Shown here: positions 11,610-21,561 of the stretch, piece by piece
Layout: each line of letters starts with the position of its first letter
Position numbering within the stretch: the stretch's first letter is position 1
Assembly (NCBI GenBank): GCA_002104985.1
Contig: MCGO01000232.1
Span: 1-57,005, forward strand
DNA from: Rhizoclosmatium globosum
Taxonomy: Eukaryota; Chytridiomycota; Chytridiomycetes; Chytridiales; Chytriomycetaceae
Direction: 5' to 3'
Length of the DNA stretch: 57,005 nucleotides
The notes under the pieces: generated by a model
The model's input: the letters and a program-made list of their open reading frames with translations, nothing else
What the model was told of the DNA's origin: nothing
Databases searched by the model: none
Position numbers and translations under genes: made by a program

Positions 11610-12053
11610 ATGGTAGCTGTAGTCATAGGAGGAGTAACAACAGGAGCTGCATCTCTTGTTGGGACTATTGCAAATGGAGTCACTACATCTCTGGTTGGGA
11701 CTGCTGCAAGTGGAGTCACTGCAAGCTCTGCCGCAGGCTCAGTTGCTGCAGCTGGAGCTGCGGCAGGTAAAGTTGCTAGTTTTGTTCTGACTTTGCCTTT
11801 CGGCAGCTTCGTTCTGGGTGCCTCTGTTGCGGATAATGGCTATTCCTATGACTGCTTTACGAAGGCATTTGGTGAATCTGAAAAGCACAAGTATCCTAGA
11901 GGAATGCCTATGGAAGCTGTATTGGCGCATCCTAATTTTGCTGAATTTGTTGTTTCTGACAACAAGCACTACTTGATTACCAAAGATGGCAGATCCTTTG
12001 AGTTGTTTTGCTCGTATGATACCAACGGAGACTTTTTGGGACTTCACATTTAG
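11610..12053 (+). CDS. Gly/Ala-rich small protein with hydrophobic N-terminal half
   Basis: A single exon encodes 147 residues. Residues 1-75 are almost entirely Gly, Ala, Val, Ser and Thr with spaced glycines and a loose internal repeat (NGVTTSLVGTAASGVTAS), resembling glycine-zipper membrane segments. The C-terminal ~70 residues are ordinary soluble sequence (NGYSYDCFTKAFGESEKHKYPRGMP...LFCSYDTNGDFLGLHI). There is no clear signal peptide and I recognise no family. The ATG lies in an A-rich context (AACACAATGG), as is typical of neighbouring starts. It is convergent with the HNH gene. Confidence 0.6.
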   Translation: MVAVVIGGVTTGAASLVGTIANGVTTSLVGTAASGVTASSAAGSVAAAGAAAGKVASFVLTLPFGSFVLGASVADNGYSYDCFTKAFGESEKHKYPRGMPMEAVLAHPNFAEFVVSDNKHYLITKDGRSFELFCSYDTNGDFLGLHI

Positions 12054-12235
12054 ATGTTTGACAGAATAAATGTAGATTTGTGTTATACCTTCAAAATTTA
12101 TATTGCGAAGCTGAACACCGCCTTTATACAACGCAGTGGAAATGGTGGAAGAAGTATGCTGCCCCATGGCCAAGAAACATGATTCATGTCTGTACTGACT
12201 GATTGATACTTGACCGACAGTAATAAATAAGTAAT

Positions 12236-13060
12236 CTATTCTGCATCGGCCCAGTCTAACAACCCATCTGCTTTCCGTACCAAATCCAACGACCAAAGGT
12301 TTTTTACTCTCTCTCGTCCACCAAACCACGACTTCCAAGTCCTCAAAACAAGTGCTGGATCCACGCCCAACTCTTTCACTTTCGTATGAATAGCTGGAAT
12401 TCCCGTGATAAATAAATGCGCATCTTGTTTATACCGATTGACAGCCGCATTCAACAGACACAAATTCGCCACCTCTGTTTTACCGCCATGCGAACGGGGC
12501 AGAATATGTTCAATGTCGTAGGCACAAGGCCCGGGAGACTCTGGTTTGTTGTGCCGTTTACAGACAAGGTTTCCGAGAACGTCTAGACGAAAAGAGGAAG
12601 GATTGAATCCGGGAGCGTGAGGAGCTGATTCCCAGATTTCTTTTCGTTGTTGTTTTGTGGGAGTGAGAGTACAACGGAGGGAAGGGTGTACTTTTTGGAA
12701 GGCGGGTGATTTGTGCATAGCGTGGAGGATGGCAAGAGTTTGTTTGTTGCGGTGGAATGGAGAGGATTTGTACTTGCTGTGCATGATGTGTGGGTCTTTG
12801 AGGTTTTGTGTCAGATGGGCCAATACTTCTGGAGGTATTGGAGTTGACTGTTGTGGAAGAGAAGGGATAGGATCGTACTTGAGGGAAAGCTGGGATTCGT
12901 TGAGTTTGATAGTGAGTGAGCGAGATGAATCCAGCTTAATAGTGTGAGTGTGGGCCGGGTCGTTGCTGTCAACCACGACCTTCACTCTGTACAACGGAGC
13001 CATGGCATTAAGGCCTAGACACTGGCACTTTATGCGGACACTGTTCAACGGTTCCCACAT
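12236..13060 (-). CDS. HNH endonuclease-domain protein
   Basis: A single exon encodes 274 residues. The HNH (beta-beta-alpha metal) motif lies at about residues 180-210: DIEH(185)ILPRSHGGKTEVAN(199)LCLLN(204). His185 and the two Asn match the metal- and DNA-binding pattern, and it is preceded by a Cys pair region (NLVCKRHNKPESPGPC). The N-terminal ~150 residues are not recognisable and lack a clear transit peptide. It could act in DNA repair or be a domesticated mobile-element nuclease; the sequence does not decide. Its start codon lies 39 bp from that of ThrRS, head to head. Confidence 0.75.
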   Translation of the reverse strand: MWEPLNSVRIKCQCLGLNAMAPLYRVKVVVDSNDPAHTHTIKLDSSRSLTIKLNESQLSLKYDPIPSLPQQSTPIPPEVLAHLTQNLKDPHIMHSKYKSSPFHRNKQTLAILHAMHKSPAFQKVHPSLRCTLTPTKQQRKEIWESAPHAPGFNPSSFRLDVLGNLVCKRHNKPESPGPCAYDIEHILPRSHGGKTEVANLCLLNAAVNRYKQDAHLFITGIPAIHTKVKELGVDPALVLRTWKSWFGGRERVKNLWSLDLVRKADGLLDWADAE

Positions 13061-13099
13061 TGTTCTTTTGTGTTTTCAAAAGAGATCAGAAGCGAGTCG
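13061..13099. promoter_or_regulatory. Minimal divergent promoter between HNH gene and ThrRS
   Basis: The two start codons are separated by 39 bp (TGTTCTTTTGTGTTTTCAAA and flank). No TATA box is seen. As in the other head-to-head pairs, the transcripts probably share or overlap their core promoter. Confidence 0.45.
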
Positions 13100-15479
13100 A
13101 TGCTCCTCGTTTTCCGACGCCATCTTTCGACACTTTCGGCGCAGCACCGGCTTTCGCAGTGGCAAAAAGCGGCCGAGACGACGCCGCCGACGCCCGCGGC
13201 AAATGCTAATTCAAATGCGATCGAGTGGTCGCTTGCTTCAACAACGGCCGCGCTGACCGACGTGGCCGATCACAGGCGCGATCTTCTCTTGGACTCGTTC
13301 TGGCATTCGAGTGCTCATTTGCTGGTGCGTTGCGTTGCGTTCTTTGGTTTGGGTCGTCGGTGGTCACTCGCTAAACACTTCCAACCACTCAACTAGGGCT
13401 GGGCTATCGAAGAACACTTTGGCGATGACGCTCTTCTCGACGACGGTCCACCAATAAAACCAACGGGGAAAGTCGGCGGCGGTTTCTTCTACGACGCGCT
13501 ACTCATCAAAAACGGAAAACGCTCGGTTCAGGCCCAGCTCGACTGCTGGGCATCAGACAAAGCAAAGGCCTTCGATATGGATCACCTGAAGAACTCGATT
13601 GCATCCCTCTCTGGCAGCGTGTATCATGCATCCACCTCTGACCTGGATGCAATTGCAAAACTCATGAATTCTCTGGCTACATCAAAGTCGAAATTCGAAT
13701 ATATGGCTGTATCTCGTGCTACTGCCATGGATCTATTTGCATACTCTCCATTGAAACTTGCTCTGTTGGCCCGAATCCCTGATTCAGATACTATCACTCT
13801 TTACAAATGTGGCGACTTTATTGATCTCTGTCGGGGACCGCATGTTCCTCATACGGGTTTATTGGGCGCTTCTAAACTTTTACGTACTGCTTCAGCAACT
13901 CTCAGTCCTTCACTGCTCACTGCAAATCCATCAACAACTACTGCTTCATCACTCTCTCGAATCTACGGAATAACTTTCCCTCGCCCAAAACAACTCACTC
14001 AATGGACTGCTGATCAGGAAGACGCGATTCAACGCGATCATCGAACTATTGGTAAACAGCAACAATTGTTTGCTTTCCACCCAATGTCTCCTGGAAGCGC
14101 ATTTATGCTACCGCATGGAACTCGAATTGCTAATCGATTGATTGATCTTGTGCGGCGAGAATACCGACGAGGAGGTTATCATGAAGTTGTTACTCCGTTA
14201 GTTTTCAACAAGGAACTTTGGGTCACCAGTGGACATTGGGAAAACTATCGTGAAGACATGTTTGTGGTTAAGGGTGGAAGTGAGGAAGCGAAACACGTGC
14301 ATTCAGCTGGATGTGGTCATTCCCATAACCACGATAAAGAAAGCGAAGCCGAAGAAGAACACGGTTTGAAACCAATGAACTGTCCCGGCCACTGTCTCGT
14401 ATTTGCCAACAAGAGTTATTCATACCGAGAACTTCCCGTTCGTCTCGCTGAGTTTTCCCCTCTGCACAGGTGAGTTACCGCAAATCCATCCACCTGATTC
14501 CCATCCTTAAAACTTACAACACCACTACCACCCCAGAAACGAATCATCCGGCTCCCTCTCAGGGCTAACCCGCGTCCGAAAATTCCACCAAGACGACGCC
14601 CACATATTCTGCACCCCAGCCCAAATCCAATCCGAAATCTCATCCACCCTCACCCTCATCTCCAAAATCTACACAGCCCTCCAATTCCCAGACTACACCT
14701 TAGCACTCAGCACCCGCCCCGAAAAAGCAATCGGATCCCTCGACCAATGGCACGCCGCCGAAACCGCGCTCAAAAACGCCCTCGACGCAACTTCAAAACC
14801 ATACACCATAAAAGAAGGCGACGGCGCCTTCTACGGGCCCAAGATCGACGTCATGGTCCGCGACGCTATGGGCCGAAACCACCAAACCGCGACAATCCAA
14901 CTCGACTTCCAGCTGCCGCAGCGGTTCGGGCTTCACTATGTTTCCGAAGACGGGTCGCACAAGACGCCGGTTATGATCCATCGTGCGGCGTTGGGGAGTG
15001 TGGAGAGGATGATGGGGATTTTGTGTGAGCATTATGGAGGGCGGTGGCCGTTTTGGATGAGTCCGAGGCAGGCGGTTGTTGTTCCTGCTGTGCCGGAGGA
15101 GGCGGTTGTTGAGTATGCGGAGGCGGTTGGGAAGGCGTTGGCTGGGGCTGGGGTTGGGTGGGAAGCGGAGGTTGTGAAAGAGCGGATTGGAAAGGGAAAG
15201 AAGGGGGAGGAGGTGTTTGATGTTGGAGAGGAGAATGGGTATTTCTATGTTGATGCCAAGTTGGGGGATGTGGATCAGACGCTTGGGAAGAGGGTGAGAG
15301 ATGCTTGGGTGGCTCGATACAATTACGTGTTGGTTGTGGGAAAGAAGGAGCTGGAGAATGGTACAGTAAATGTACGAGTGAACAGTGGTGGTGTGGGAAA
15401 GAAGGATGAGAATCTAGGGGAAATGACGGTTGAACAGGTTGTGAAGCTGTGGAAAGGGTTATATCCAAAAAGTAACTAA
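13100..15479 (+). CDS. Threonyl-tRNA synthetase
   Basis: Three exons, 13100-13324, 13397-14469 and 14537-15479, give 746 residues. It charges tRNA-Thr. The editing (SAD) domain shows HSSAH and CRGPH zinc/editing residues. The class II core shows motif 1 (RREYRRGGYHEVVTPLVFNKELWVTSGHW, cited in part), GLKPMNCPGHC, motif 2 (ELPVRLAEFSPLHRNE...LTRVRKFHQDDAHIFC) and motif 3 (MIHRAALGSVERMMGIL). An anticodon-binding domain follows. A typical TGS domain is not seen. The N-terminus (MLLVFRRHLSTLS) looks like a mitochondrial targeting sequence, so it may be mitochondrial or dual-targeted. A His/Cys-rich insertion (HVHSAGCGHSHNHDKE) lies at about residues 375-390, just before the catalytic GLKPMNCPGH. 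Confidence 0.93.
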
Positions 15480-15932
15480 TACAACAGAATAATATCTATT
15501 ATATTTAATTGAAGGCATATTCAAAGCCATTGCCAAACGGTGGGACAGAGCCAAAATATACATCATACTTGTTCAGTACGATCCAATATCCTAGCAGCTT
15601 CCAATTTAAGAACTGAGATGCAAAGGGGATAAAATATAAAGTTCTCATTACAAACAAAACAAATTAATGGTGGATTTCAGCCGCCACTCAAATACGACAG
15701 GACATTTTCTTAGAAACGATTGTCGAGGCTTCCTGTATGATTAACAGCATCATAGCGCATGGTTAATGTGATTTTGAGAAGTTTGAGTGTGCTTAGCCTC
15801 GATATGCAACCGTAATTCAGTAGTAGCAGCACTGACAGCTGCGGTAGAAAACAAAGAAATGCAATCGCAACTGGGTTTAATAAGCGTTCAGCTGGAGTTC
15901 TTTGTGAGATTGATTGTCTGCGTTAAGTCCAA
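15480..15932. other. Intergenic region upstream of MSFQQ copy 2
   Basis: No gene is seen. It holds the 3' flank of ThrRS and the distal promoter of the MSFQQ copy at 16026. Confidence 0.5.
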
Positions 15933-15970
15933 AGCCCCCCAATTTATCTCCATTTTTCCATTTCAGCTTT
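15933..15970 (+). promoter_or_regulatory. MSFQQ-family promoter element with TATA-like box
   Basis: AGCCCCCCAATTTATCTCCA starts at 15933. It is followed about 10 bp downstream by TTTCAG and a TTTAAAA box near 15967, then the ATG at 16026. The same 20-mer stands upstream of the copy starting at 18644. Partial forms precede the other four copies. Confidence 0.65.
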
Positions 15971-16025
15971 AAAAACGGTTGACGCTCTGCATCGGAAATA
16001 CCAATCAATCCTTTCTCACCAAAAA

Positions 16026-16664
16026 ATGTCTTTCCAACAGCTCGCCGTCTTCTCTGGCAGCACTTGTTCCGTCGGCTCTGCCACTTTCGGTGTCGCTGCG
16101 TCTGTCCCAGCCCTCACCAACAACCAGGCCAGTTGCTCTTCCCTCGTCGGCTCTGGAGTCCCATGCAAGGCCGTTGGAACCTTCAGCGAATCCCTCGTCT
16201 GCTCCAACGGCGCTCAAGACCTCCTGAACTTAATGTCAGGCTCAGTCTTAACAATCAATATCTACGCCGACGCCGCATGCGGCAGCCCAATTGAAACCGC
16301 CGCTACCGTTTTGGACAAGTGTATCTCCATCTCCTCTTCAGGAAACAATTTCAACGCTATTTTCACTTCCAAGAATGGTACCTTTGGAGCCACTTTGTAC
16401 GACGATTCCGCGTGCAAGGTTGTGAGCAAGGATCAGTCGACGAGCACTCCAGCGACTCTTCCTCAGTGCCAGGGACAGGCGACGCCAGCTGTTGGTCAGT
16501 GTGCAAAGATCCCTGCTGACTGTGTCGCTGCGTTCTCAAGCAAGTACAATGGTATTAGTGTTGGAAGCTTCAAGTATGACCAAATTGTTGCGACAGCCAA
16601 GAGCAGTGCTTTCGCTGTTGGATTTTCATTCGCTGCGGGTGTGGCGGCTCTTTTCTTGTTTTGA
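16026..16664 (+). CDS. MSFQQ-family cysteine-rich protein, copy 2 (intact)
   Basis: An intronless gene for 212 residues. The family frame is conserved: MSFQQ start, about ten evenly spread Cys (suggesting disulfides), DKC, LYDDSACKVVSKDQ, QCAKIP.DC and SFKYDQ motifs. It ends in a 15-20 residue hydrophobic stretch (FAVGFSFAAGVAALFLF) after a Lys/Ser/Ala segment (ATAKSSA). The end resembles a GPI-attachment signal or a tail anchor. No signal peptide is present, and the promoter element and TATA-like box sit close upstream, so a hidden upstream signal exon is unlikely. Function is unknown; it is probably a surface or membrane protein. Confidence 0.75.
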   Translation: MSFQQLAVFSGSTCSVGSATFGVAASVPALTNNQASCSSLVGSGVPCKAVGTFSESLVCSNGAQDLLNLMSGSVLTINIYADAACGSPIETAATVLDKCISISSSGNNFNAIFTSKNGTFGATLYDDSACKVVSKDQSTSTPATLPQCQGQATPAVGQCAKIPADCVAAFSSKYNGISVGSFKYDQIVATAKSSAFAVGFSFAAGVAALFLF

Positions 16665-16868
16665 TTCGTGTGTTTAGAAACTATCAATACATTAAGGATA
16701 CGTTTAGAATTACTTCTTTCTAATGTTTGCATGGACTTGGTAACGTTAAAGCTGTTGGATTTGTAATCATGAGCTTAAAGATCAAGTTATAGTCAAAATT
16801 TACTATTCAACAGCCAGTCCAACGTAAGTCTGGGTGGCAACTCCGGGGGGGTGATCCACTGCAGCCTT

Positions 16869-16878
16869 CAATTTATCT
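16869..16878 (+). promoter_or_regulatory. MSFQQ-family promoter element, degenerate
   Basis: CAATTTATCT, preceded by GCAGCCTT, lies 42 bp upstream of the third copy. It matches only the core of the family element and lacks the C-run, in line with the decayed gene behind it. Confidence 0.4.
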
Positions 16879-16920
16879 AGTGGGAATTTTCTGGGAATTT
16901 TCGAAGTTCCAATCCAAAAA

Positions 16921-17563
16921 ATGTCTTTCCAACAGTACGCCGCCTACACTTGGGACACCTGCCCTACCGGCAGTGGCGTCTACGGAGTCACTACCAGCAT
17001 TGCAGCCATTCTTGGCACTCAAATCAGCTGCGCTTCGGAAATCAACCACCTCACATGCGCATACGCCGGATCTTTCTATGAATCCGATATTTGCTCCAAT
17101 GGCGCCAAAGACCTCGTGAATCAAATGACTGGGCCAGTTGTCTCATTCACACTATACTCCGACGCCATCTCCAGTCCAAACTGTTGCTGCTGTCGTGGAC
17201 AGGTGTATCTCGTTGGTGGAGACTGTGTTTCTCAAAGTTACTTTCAACGCAAAGTTTACAATCTCTAGCATTTGAAATGTTGGAGTTACGCTTTATGACG
17301 ATGGTGAGTGCAAGGTCCCAAGCAAGAAACAAACTCCTACATTTCCGATGGCTTTGCCTGGGTGTGGTAAACAAGAGTCGTCGATCATTGGCCAGTGTGG
17401 AAAAGTATCTGCGAAATGTGTGCAATCTGGTTCAATCTGGTTCAATCATGGTAGCTTGGGAAGCTTTAAGTATCAGCAACCTGTTACTCAAGTGGCCAAG
17501 AACAGTGCTTTGAGTGTCGGAATCTCATTGTTTACTTTTGTTGCAGCCCTTCTTGTATTTTGA
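16921..17563 (+). pseudogene. MSFQQ-family cysteine-rich protein, copy 3 (broken)
   Basis: It begins MSFQQYAAYTWDTC and follows the family until about 17165, where the frame shifts (the downstream PVQTVAAVVDRC part is in another frame). A TGA within the new frame near 17271 precedes the conserved LYDDGECKVPSKKQ motif. The last third (GQCGKVSAKC, GSFKYQQ, hydrophobic end, stop at 17561-17563) is family-like. It is more diverged than copies 2 and 4. One shift plus one nonsense codon make it non-functional unless both are sequence errors. Confidence 0.7.
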
Positions 17564-17996
17564 TTGTTTTGTTCTGGAAACTTAAAAATATACCTTTAGA
17601 ATTGATGGCTTTTGTTTTCAACTTGAAGGTTAGCGCCCTTGGTGACAATTTCGGAAGCGCACTCTTCTGTTCACTTAAATACAGTGAAGTTACAATTGAA
17701 GGCTACCATGCAGTGAATGTTTGATCTCTTCAGATATCGGGACCTATTTCAACACTTCCACTATATCTCTATGAACGGCATGGAGTAGACAGCTGCGGTG
17801 TTAACAACGGCATCTTTGCCTCTTTACCCCAATTTATTTGAAACCTTTATTCAGTTGCATTTTCATATCATAACTGATTTCCCATGCAACGATCACAGCC
17901 TAGGTAGATAAAGAGTTGGTCGTGTTAAAGATGCGACGTTGGAGGAAGCCACCTAATAGGTAGGTCACTCTAATCTGCTGAATGTCATAGAAATAA
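17564..17996. other. Intergenic region between MSFQQ copies 3 and 4
   Basis: No gene is seen. It is the 3' flank of two convergent family members. A CCCCAATTTATT stretch at about 17827 recalls the family promoter element, but no coding sequence follows; it could be the trace of a deleted copy or chance. Confidence 0.4.
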
Positions 17997-18644
17997 TCAA
18001 ATTAAGAGAAGAGCCGCCGCACCAGCAACGAATGAAATTCCAACACCCAAAGCACTGCTCTTCGTAGCTGGAACAGCAACAACTTGCTCATACTTAAAGC
18101 TTCCCAAACTAACACCATTGTACCTGCTCGAAAACGCAGCCACACATTCAGTAGGGATCTTAGCACACTGACCCAAAGCTGGGGCAACCTGTCCCTCACA
18201 CTGAGGAAGAGTCGCTGGAGTGGCTGTCGACTGATCCTTGCTTGCAACCTTACACGCTGAATCGTCATACAAAGTAGAATCGACAGTTCCGTTCTTGGAA
18301 GTCGTGAAAATAGCGTTAAAGCTGGTTCCTCCAGCGGAGATGGAGATACACTTGTCCAATACGGCGGCGGCGGTTTCGACTGGGGATCCACAGGCAGCGT
18401 CGGAGTAGATGTTGATTGTGAAAACTGGACCTGACATCAGTTTCAGGAGGTCTTGGGCACCGTTGGAGCACGCGACAGTTTCACTAAATGTTCCGACGGA
18501 TTTACATGCGATGCCAGAGCCGACGAGGGAGGAGCAAGAGGACTTGTTGTTGGTGAGAGCTGGGACGGAGGCGGTGACTCCAAAGGTGGCAGAGCCGACA
18601 GCGCAGGTGTTGCCAGGGAAGATGGTGAATTGTTGGAAAGACAT
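17997..18644 (-). CDS. MSFQQ-family cysteine-rich protein, copy 4 (intact)
   Basis: An intronless gene for 215 residues, very close to copy 2 (same Cys spacing, SCSSLVGSGIACKSVGTFSE, DKCISIS, LYDDSACKVASKDQ, GQCAKIPTEC). It ends in a hydrophobic stretch (ALGVGISFVAGAAALLLI) after KSS. It is inverted relative to copies 2 and 3, so it arose by inverted duplication or was flipped. The frame stays open upstream of the ATG, but that extension (RHQPPNLSPFRYK...) overlaps the promoter element and TATA box and is not a signal peptide. I therefore keep the MSFQQ start, which all copies share. Confidence 0.75.
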   Translation of the reverse strand: MSFQQFTIFPGNTCAVGSATFGVTASVPALTNNKSSCSSLVGSGIACKSVGTFSETVACSNGAQDLLKLMSGPVFTINIYSDAACGSPVETAAAVLDKCISISAGGTSFNAIFTTSKNGTVDSTLYDDSACKVASKDQSTATPATLPQCEGQVAPALGQCAKIPTECVAAFSSRYNGVSLGSFKYEQVVAVPATKSSALGVGISFVAGAAALLLI

Positions 18645-18691
18645 TTTTTGGTGAGATACGTAGGATTGGTTGTGATAAGGAGTATCAAGTG

Positions 18692-18724
18692 TTTTATACC
18701 TGAATGGAGATAAATTGGGGGGCT
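18692..18724 (-). promoter_or_regulatory. MSFQQ-family promoter element with TATA box
   Basis: On the minus strand the 20-mer AGCCCCCCAATTTATCTCCA (18724 down to 18705) is followed 7 bp later by TATAAAA (18698-18692), about 48 bp before the start codon at 18644. The element matches the one upstream of copy 2 (15933). Confidence 0.65.
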
Positions 18725-19108
18725 GGTGGCGTGTTTTGTCGGACCTTGCCGCTAATTCTTTGTTGAAAAGCGCAAAGTTCAGTTCAACTTTTGTAATCAA
18801 AATGCTGCACAGTAGTGCGCACTATATGAAAATGTATTGGTTTCTCATGGAAACTAACCAGCCACAAGTTGGTCACTTTTCAGGTTGCCCTCCAAATAAT
18901 CGATGAAAGAAACATGAAGAAAATATGCTCGGCGCTTTTCTTTCCAGTAACTCATCTGAGTCATTACACAGGTAGTCAGAAGTCCATATCAGAATCACAA
19001 AAAAGAATCAGTTCTCAAGTAATATCAAATAATTATAAATAATACTTCGAACAAAATTAATATAATTTGTCCAATAAATCGAAATTCTCTTTAACTAACC
19101 CAATATCC
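18725..19108. other. Intergenic region between MSFQQ copy 4 and the ankyrin gene
   Basis: No gene is seen. It is A/T-rich and includes the distal upstream region of copy 4 and the 3' flank of the F-box/ankyrin gene. Confidence 0.5.
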
Positions 19109-20853
19109 TTATTCCTGCTTCATATTCGCGACATAAACCAACAACTCGTCATCCGTTGCATCCAAATCCCATGTTACCCTTCCAACGAAGCACTCATGCC
19201 TCAGCAACTCCCGAGCAACTTCAAATTGCAATACAAGACATGTTGTATACACTATTTCCTGTGTTGGCTTTATACGCTTGTCCTCCAATAATATCTTTAC
19301 AATATCCATTTTACCACCTGTACAAGCATATGTAAGAGCCCGGCATTCGCCATCAAACGTAAATAGATCCACGCGACTATCTGACAAGAGAAGTTTGATA
19401 ATTGGTATATTTCCGGCCTCAATGGCGAGGAGTAATGCTGCCAGGCCCCCGATATGAAGTGTGTGATCATAGTGGTCATTTTCAAGAAATTGCTGCAATC
19501 GAGAAGTATCTAATTCAATAACAGATTGAAGTAATTCGAGGATTGGGTGTGTTGTTGAAGAGTAACGCGTGAGAATGAGGTTGATGATGTCTTGACGTCG
19601 CTCTTCAACAGCGGTGGTGACAACTAGATACTCGTGGGATTCAATGTTGACGCGCCCATCTTCAATGAGAAGTTCAACAATATTCCAGTTCCCAAATCTT
19701 ACACTGTCAATAAGATTTGCGTTGTCAAAAGCGGTCGGATCTGAAGAGCCTTCTTGAAGGAGGAATTCGACTACCTCCTCTTGACCGTGTTCACAAGCTA
19801 AAGCCAGCGCGCTGCTATCACTATCAGATAACGTTACGCGCGGATCCTTGGCAAGAAGTTGAACAATTTCCAGGTATCCATTTTGTGCTGCAAGACGAAC
19901 TGGAGAATTATTGAGTACGGATGGATCAGTACGAGGATCTTGAAGGAGTCTTTCGAGGAGAGACAGGTGTCCGTGGTTGCAGCAAACACGGATGGCATTG
20001 TTGTTGTTGAAAGATGGATCAACTTTGCCTGTGTTGAGAAGGGAATCCATAATTTCCACGTTCCCAACCGTACAAGTACGAACGAGAGGGTAGTTGTCTG
20101 AGGAAGCCGGGTTGACGCGGGGGTCAGCAAGAAGAAGCTTGACGACTTCCGTGCGGCTAAAGTCACAAGCATATTGCAAAGCGATATCTGACGGCAAGAA
20201 TGAGTAAATGCATCTTCAATTGTGTGTATTCTACCATCTTCTGCGGTTGGATCGACCCTTGGATCTGCCAAGAGCAGTTTGACGACTTCTAGTTCCCCAG
20301 TTTCACTTGCGCACTTGATAGCGTAGTTATCGTCATCGGCAGGATCCACACCAGGCAACAGCATCAAACGCTTTACAACATTCAAGTATCCAGCGCGTGC
20401 AGCCCATCTGAATGCTCTGTTCTGCTGCAGCGTCAAGTCAATGTTGTGATCAAGTAAGACGTTGAAAGTAATCTCAGCCATTTCCGGATTCATTCTCCAC
20501 CGTTCAAAGAACATTCTGTTTGTATCAACCGTGGTGTCATCATCGTCTGCGTGGGGCCAAGGCGGCGCGGCAAGCAGAACGGCGAGGACGGCCGCACGCA
20601 CCGCCGTCGGAAGATCCCGGAACGCCGACCCGCGCAGCCCGAGCCCGTCGCACGTGTCCCACACTTTGTCGCCGGTTCCAGGAAGAAGATGCCGCCGAAC
20701 AAGATCGCAACCACAGCCAAACGACAACAGCGCCCGCCCAAACACCGCCTTGGACACGCCGGCCAGTGTCCGCAGCTGCTTGGCTTCAAGGGGCATCCAT
20801 CCGAGGATCTGCTGTATGAGCTCAGGGGGGAGGTCGTAGATGGTTACTCCCAT
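19109..20853 (-). CDS. F-box/ankyrin-repeat protein
   Basis: Two exons, 20853-20235 and 20187-19109, are joined by a 47-bp intron and give 565 residues. The N-terminus is F-box-like (YDLPPELIQQILGWMPLEAKQLRTLAGVSKAVF). From about residue 140 on come roughly ten ankyrin repeats of about 34 residues with the recurring phrase VVKLLLADPRVDP (variants LLERLLQDPRTDP, IIKLLLSDSRVDL). It is probably a substrate adaptor or scaffold; partner unknown. Its start codon lies only 18 bp from that of the next gene, head to head. Confidence 0.8.
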
Positions 20854-20871
20854 TTTAATCTATCTTTTTTG
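20854..20871. promoter_or_regulatory. 18-bp gap between divergent starts of two F-box genes
   Basis: TTTAATCTATCTTTTTTG separates the ATG codons of the F-box/ankyrin and F-box/LRR genes. It cannot hold separate promoters and 5' UTRs; at least one transcript must start inside the neighbour or have an almost absent leader. Confidence 0.45.
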
Positions 20872-21561
20872 ATGCAATCATCTCTGGCACTCCCTCCAGA
20901 ACTGCTCAATGCAATCATTGCGTATCTGCCTCAGGAATCTGTAAAGTGTCTGCGGCTGGTGAATCGCCTGTGGCTCTCGGCTGCAACCACTGCCCTATTC
21001 AGATCCTGGCATCCATCAACCATCACCGCAGTCGAGTCTATGGTCGAGGAACGGCCAAGCCAGCATTTACCCTCTTGGAAACCTGCTTCAGCCGCTATGC
21101 CAACATCTGGCACCACTGCTCCTCATTCGCATAAACTACATCCGATTGAATGCATAGCTTCCATGAACCTCGCGAGCCTCCAAGGTTTTAAAAGCAAAAT
21201 CAACGATACATTCCTTTCTCGTTTCGTAAACCAACGGCTTTATTATTCTCAACAACATTTGAGTCAATCTTCGCACACTAGTTTGGTCCGTATCAATTTG
21301 ACCAATTGTTTTTCCATCTCGGACTCCTCCTTTCTTGCTCTGATTAATTCAAATACCTTGTTGCGTGAAATTATTATCTGTGGGTGTACTGGATTAACTG
21401 ATACCTCTTTGGTTCGCATCTCCCAAGTCTGCACAGAGCTTGTACAGCTGGACATAAGTCTCTGTCGGTTCACCACAAATGCAATGAACCATTTACTTGT
21501 GCAGTATTCTGAAAGAAAGCTGAGCAATATTGTGTGTATTGGGATGCCAGTTGTTGACTAG
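20872..21561 (+). CDS. F-box/LRR protein
   Basis: From the ATG at 20872 a single open frame gives 229 residues. It starts with an F-box (LALPPELLNAIIAYLPQESVKCLRLVNRLWLSAATTALF). At residues ~140-215 it shows AMN1/FBXL-type leucine-rich repeats (LVRINLTNCFSISDSSFLALI, LREIIICGCTGLTDTSL, LVQLDISLCRFTTNAM). It is short for an FBXL protein. The repeats stop abruptly at NIVCIGMPVVD, so a further exon or truncation is possible. Confidence 0.7.
   Translation: MQSSLALPPELLNAIIAYLPQESVKCLRLVNRLWLSAATTALFRSWHPSTITAVESMVEERPSQHLPSWKPASAAMPTSGTTAPHSHKLHPIECIASMNLASLQGFKSKINDTFLSRFVNQRLYYSQQHLSQSSHTSLVRINLTNCFSISDSSFLALINSNTLLREIIICGCTGLTDTSLVRISQVCTELVQLDISLCRFTTNAMNHLLVQYSERKLSNIVCIGMPVVD

Noticed and set aside
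11739..12338. Minus-strand open frame of 199 codons
   Set aside because: It overlaps both the Gly/Ala-rich gene and the HNH gene; no motif, and its ends run into the HNH 3' region.
14971..15468. Minus-strand Pro/Gln-rich open frame of 165 codons
   Set aside because: It is antisense to the anticodon-binding end of ThrRS; its composition is explained by the purine-rich codons of that gene.
17827..17838. CCCCAATTTATT as a further MSFQQ promoter
   Set aside because: It lacks the ATCTCCA half and no coding sequence follows; kept only as a remark in the intergenic entry.
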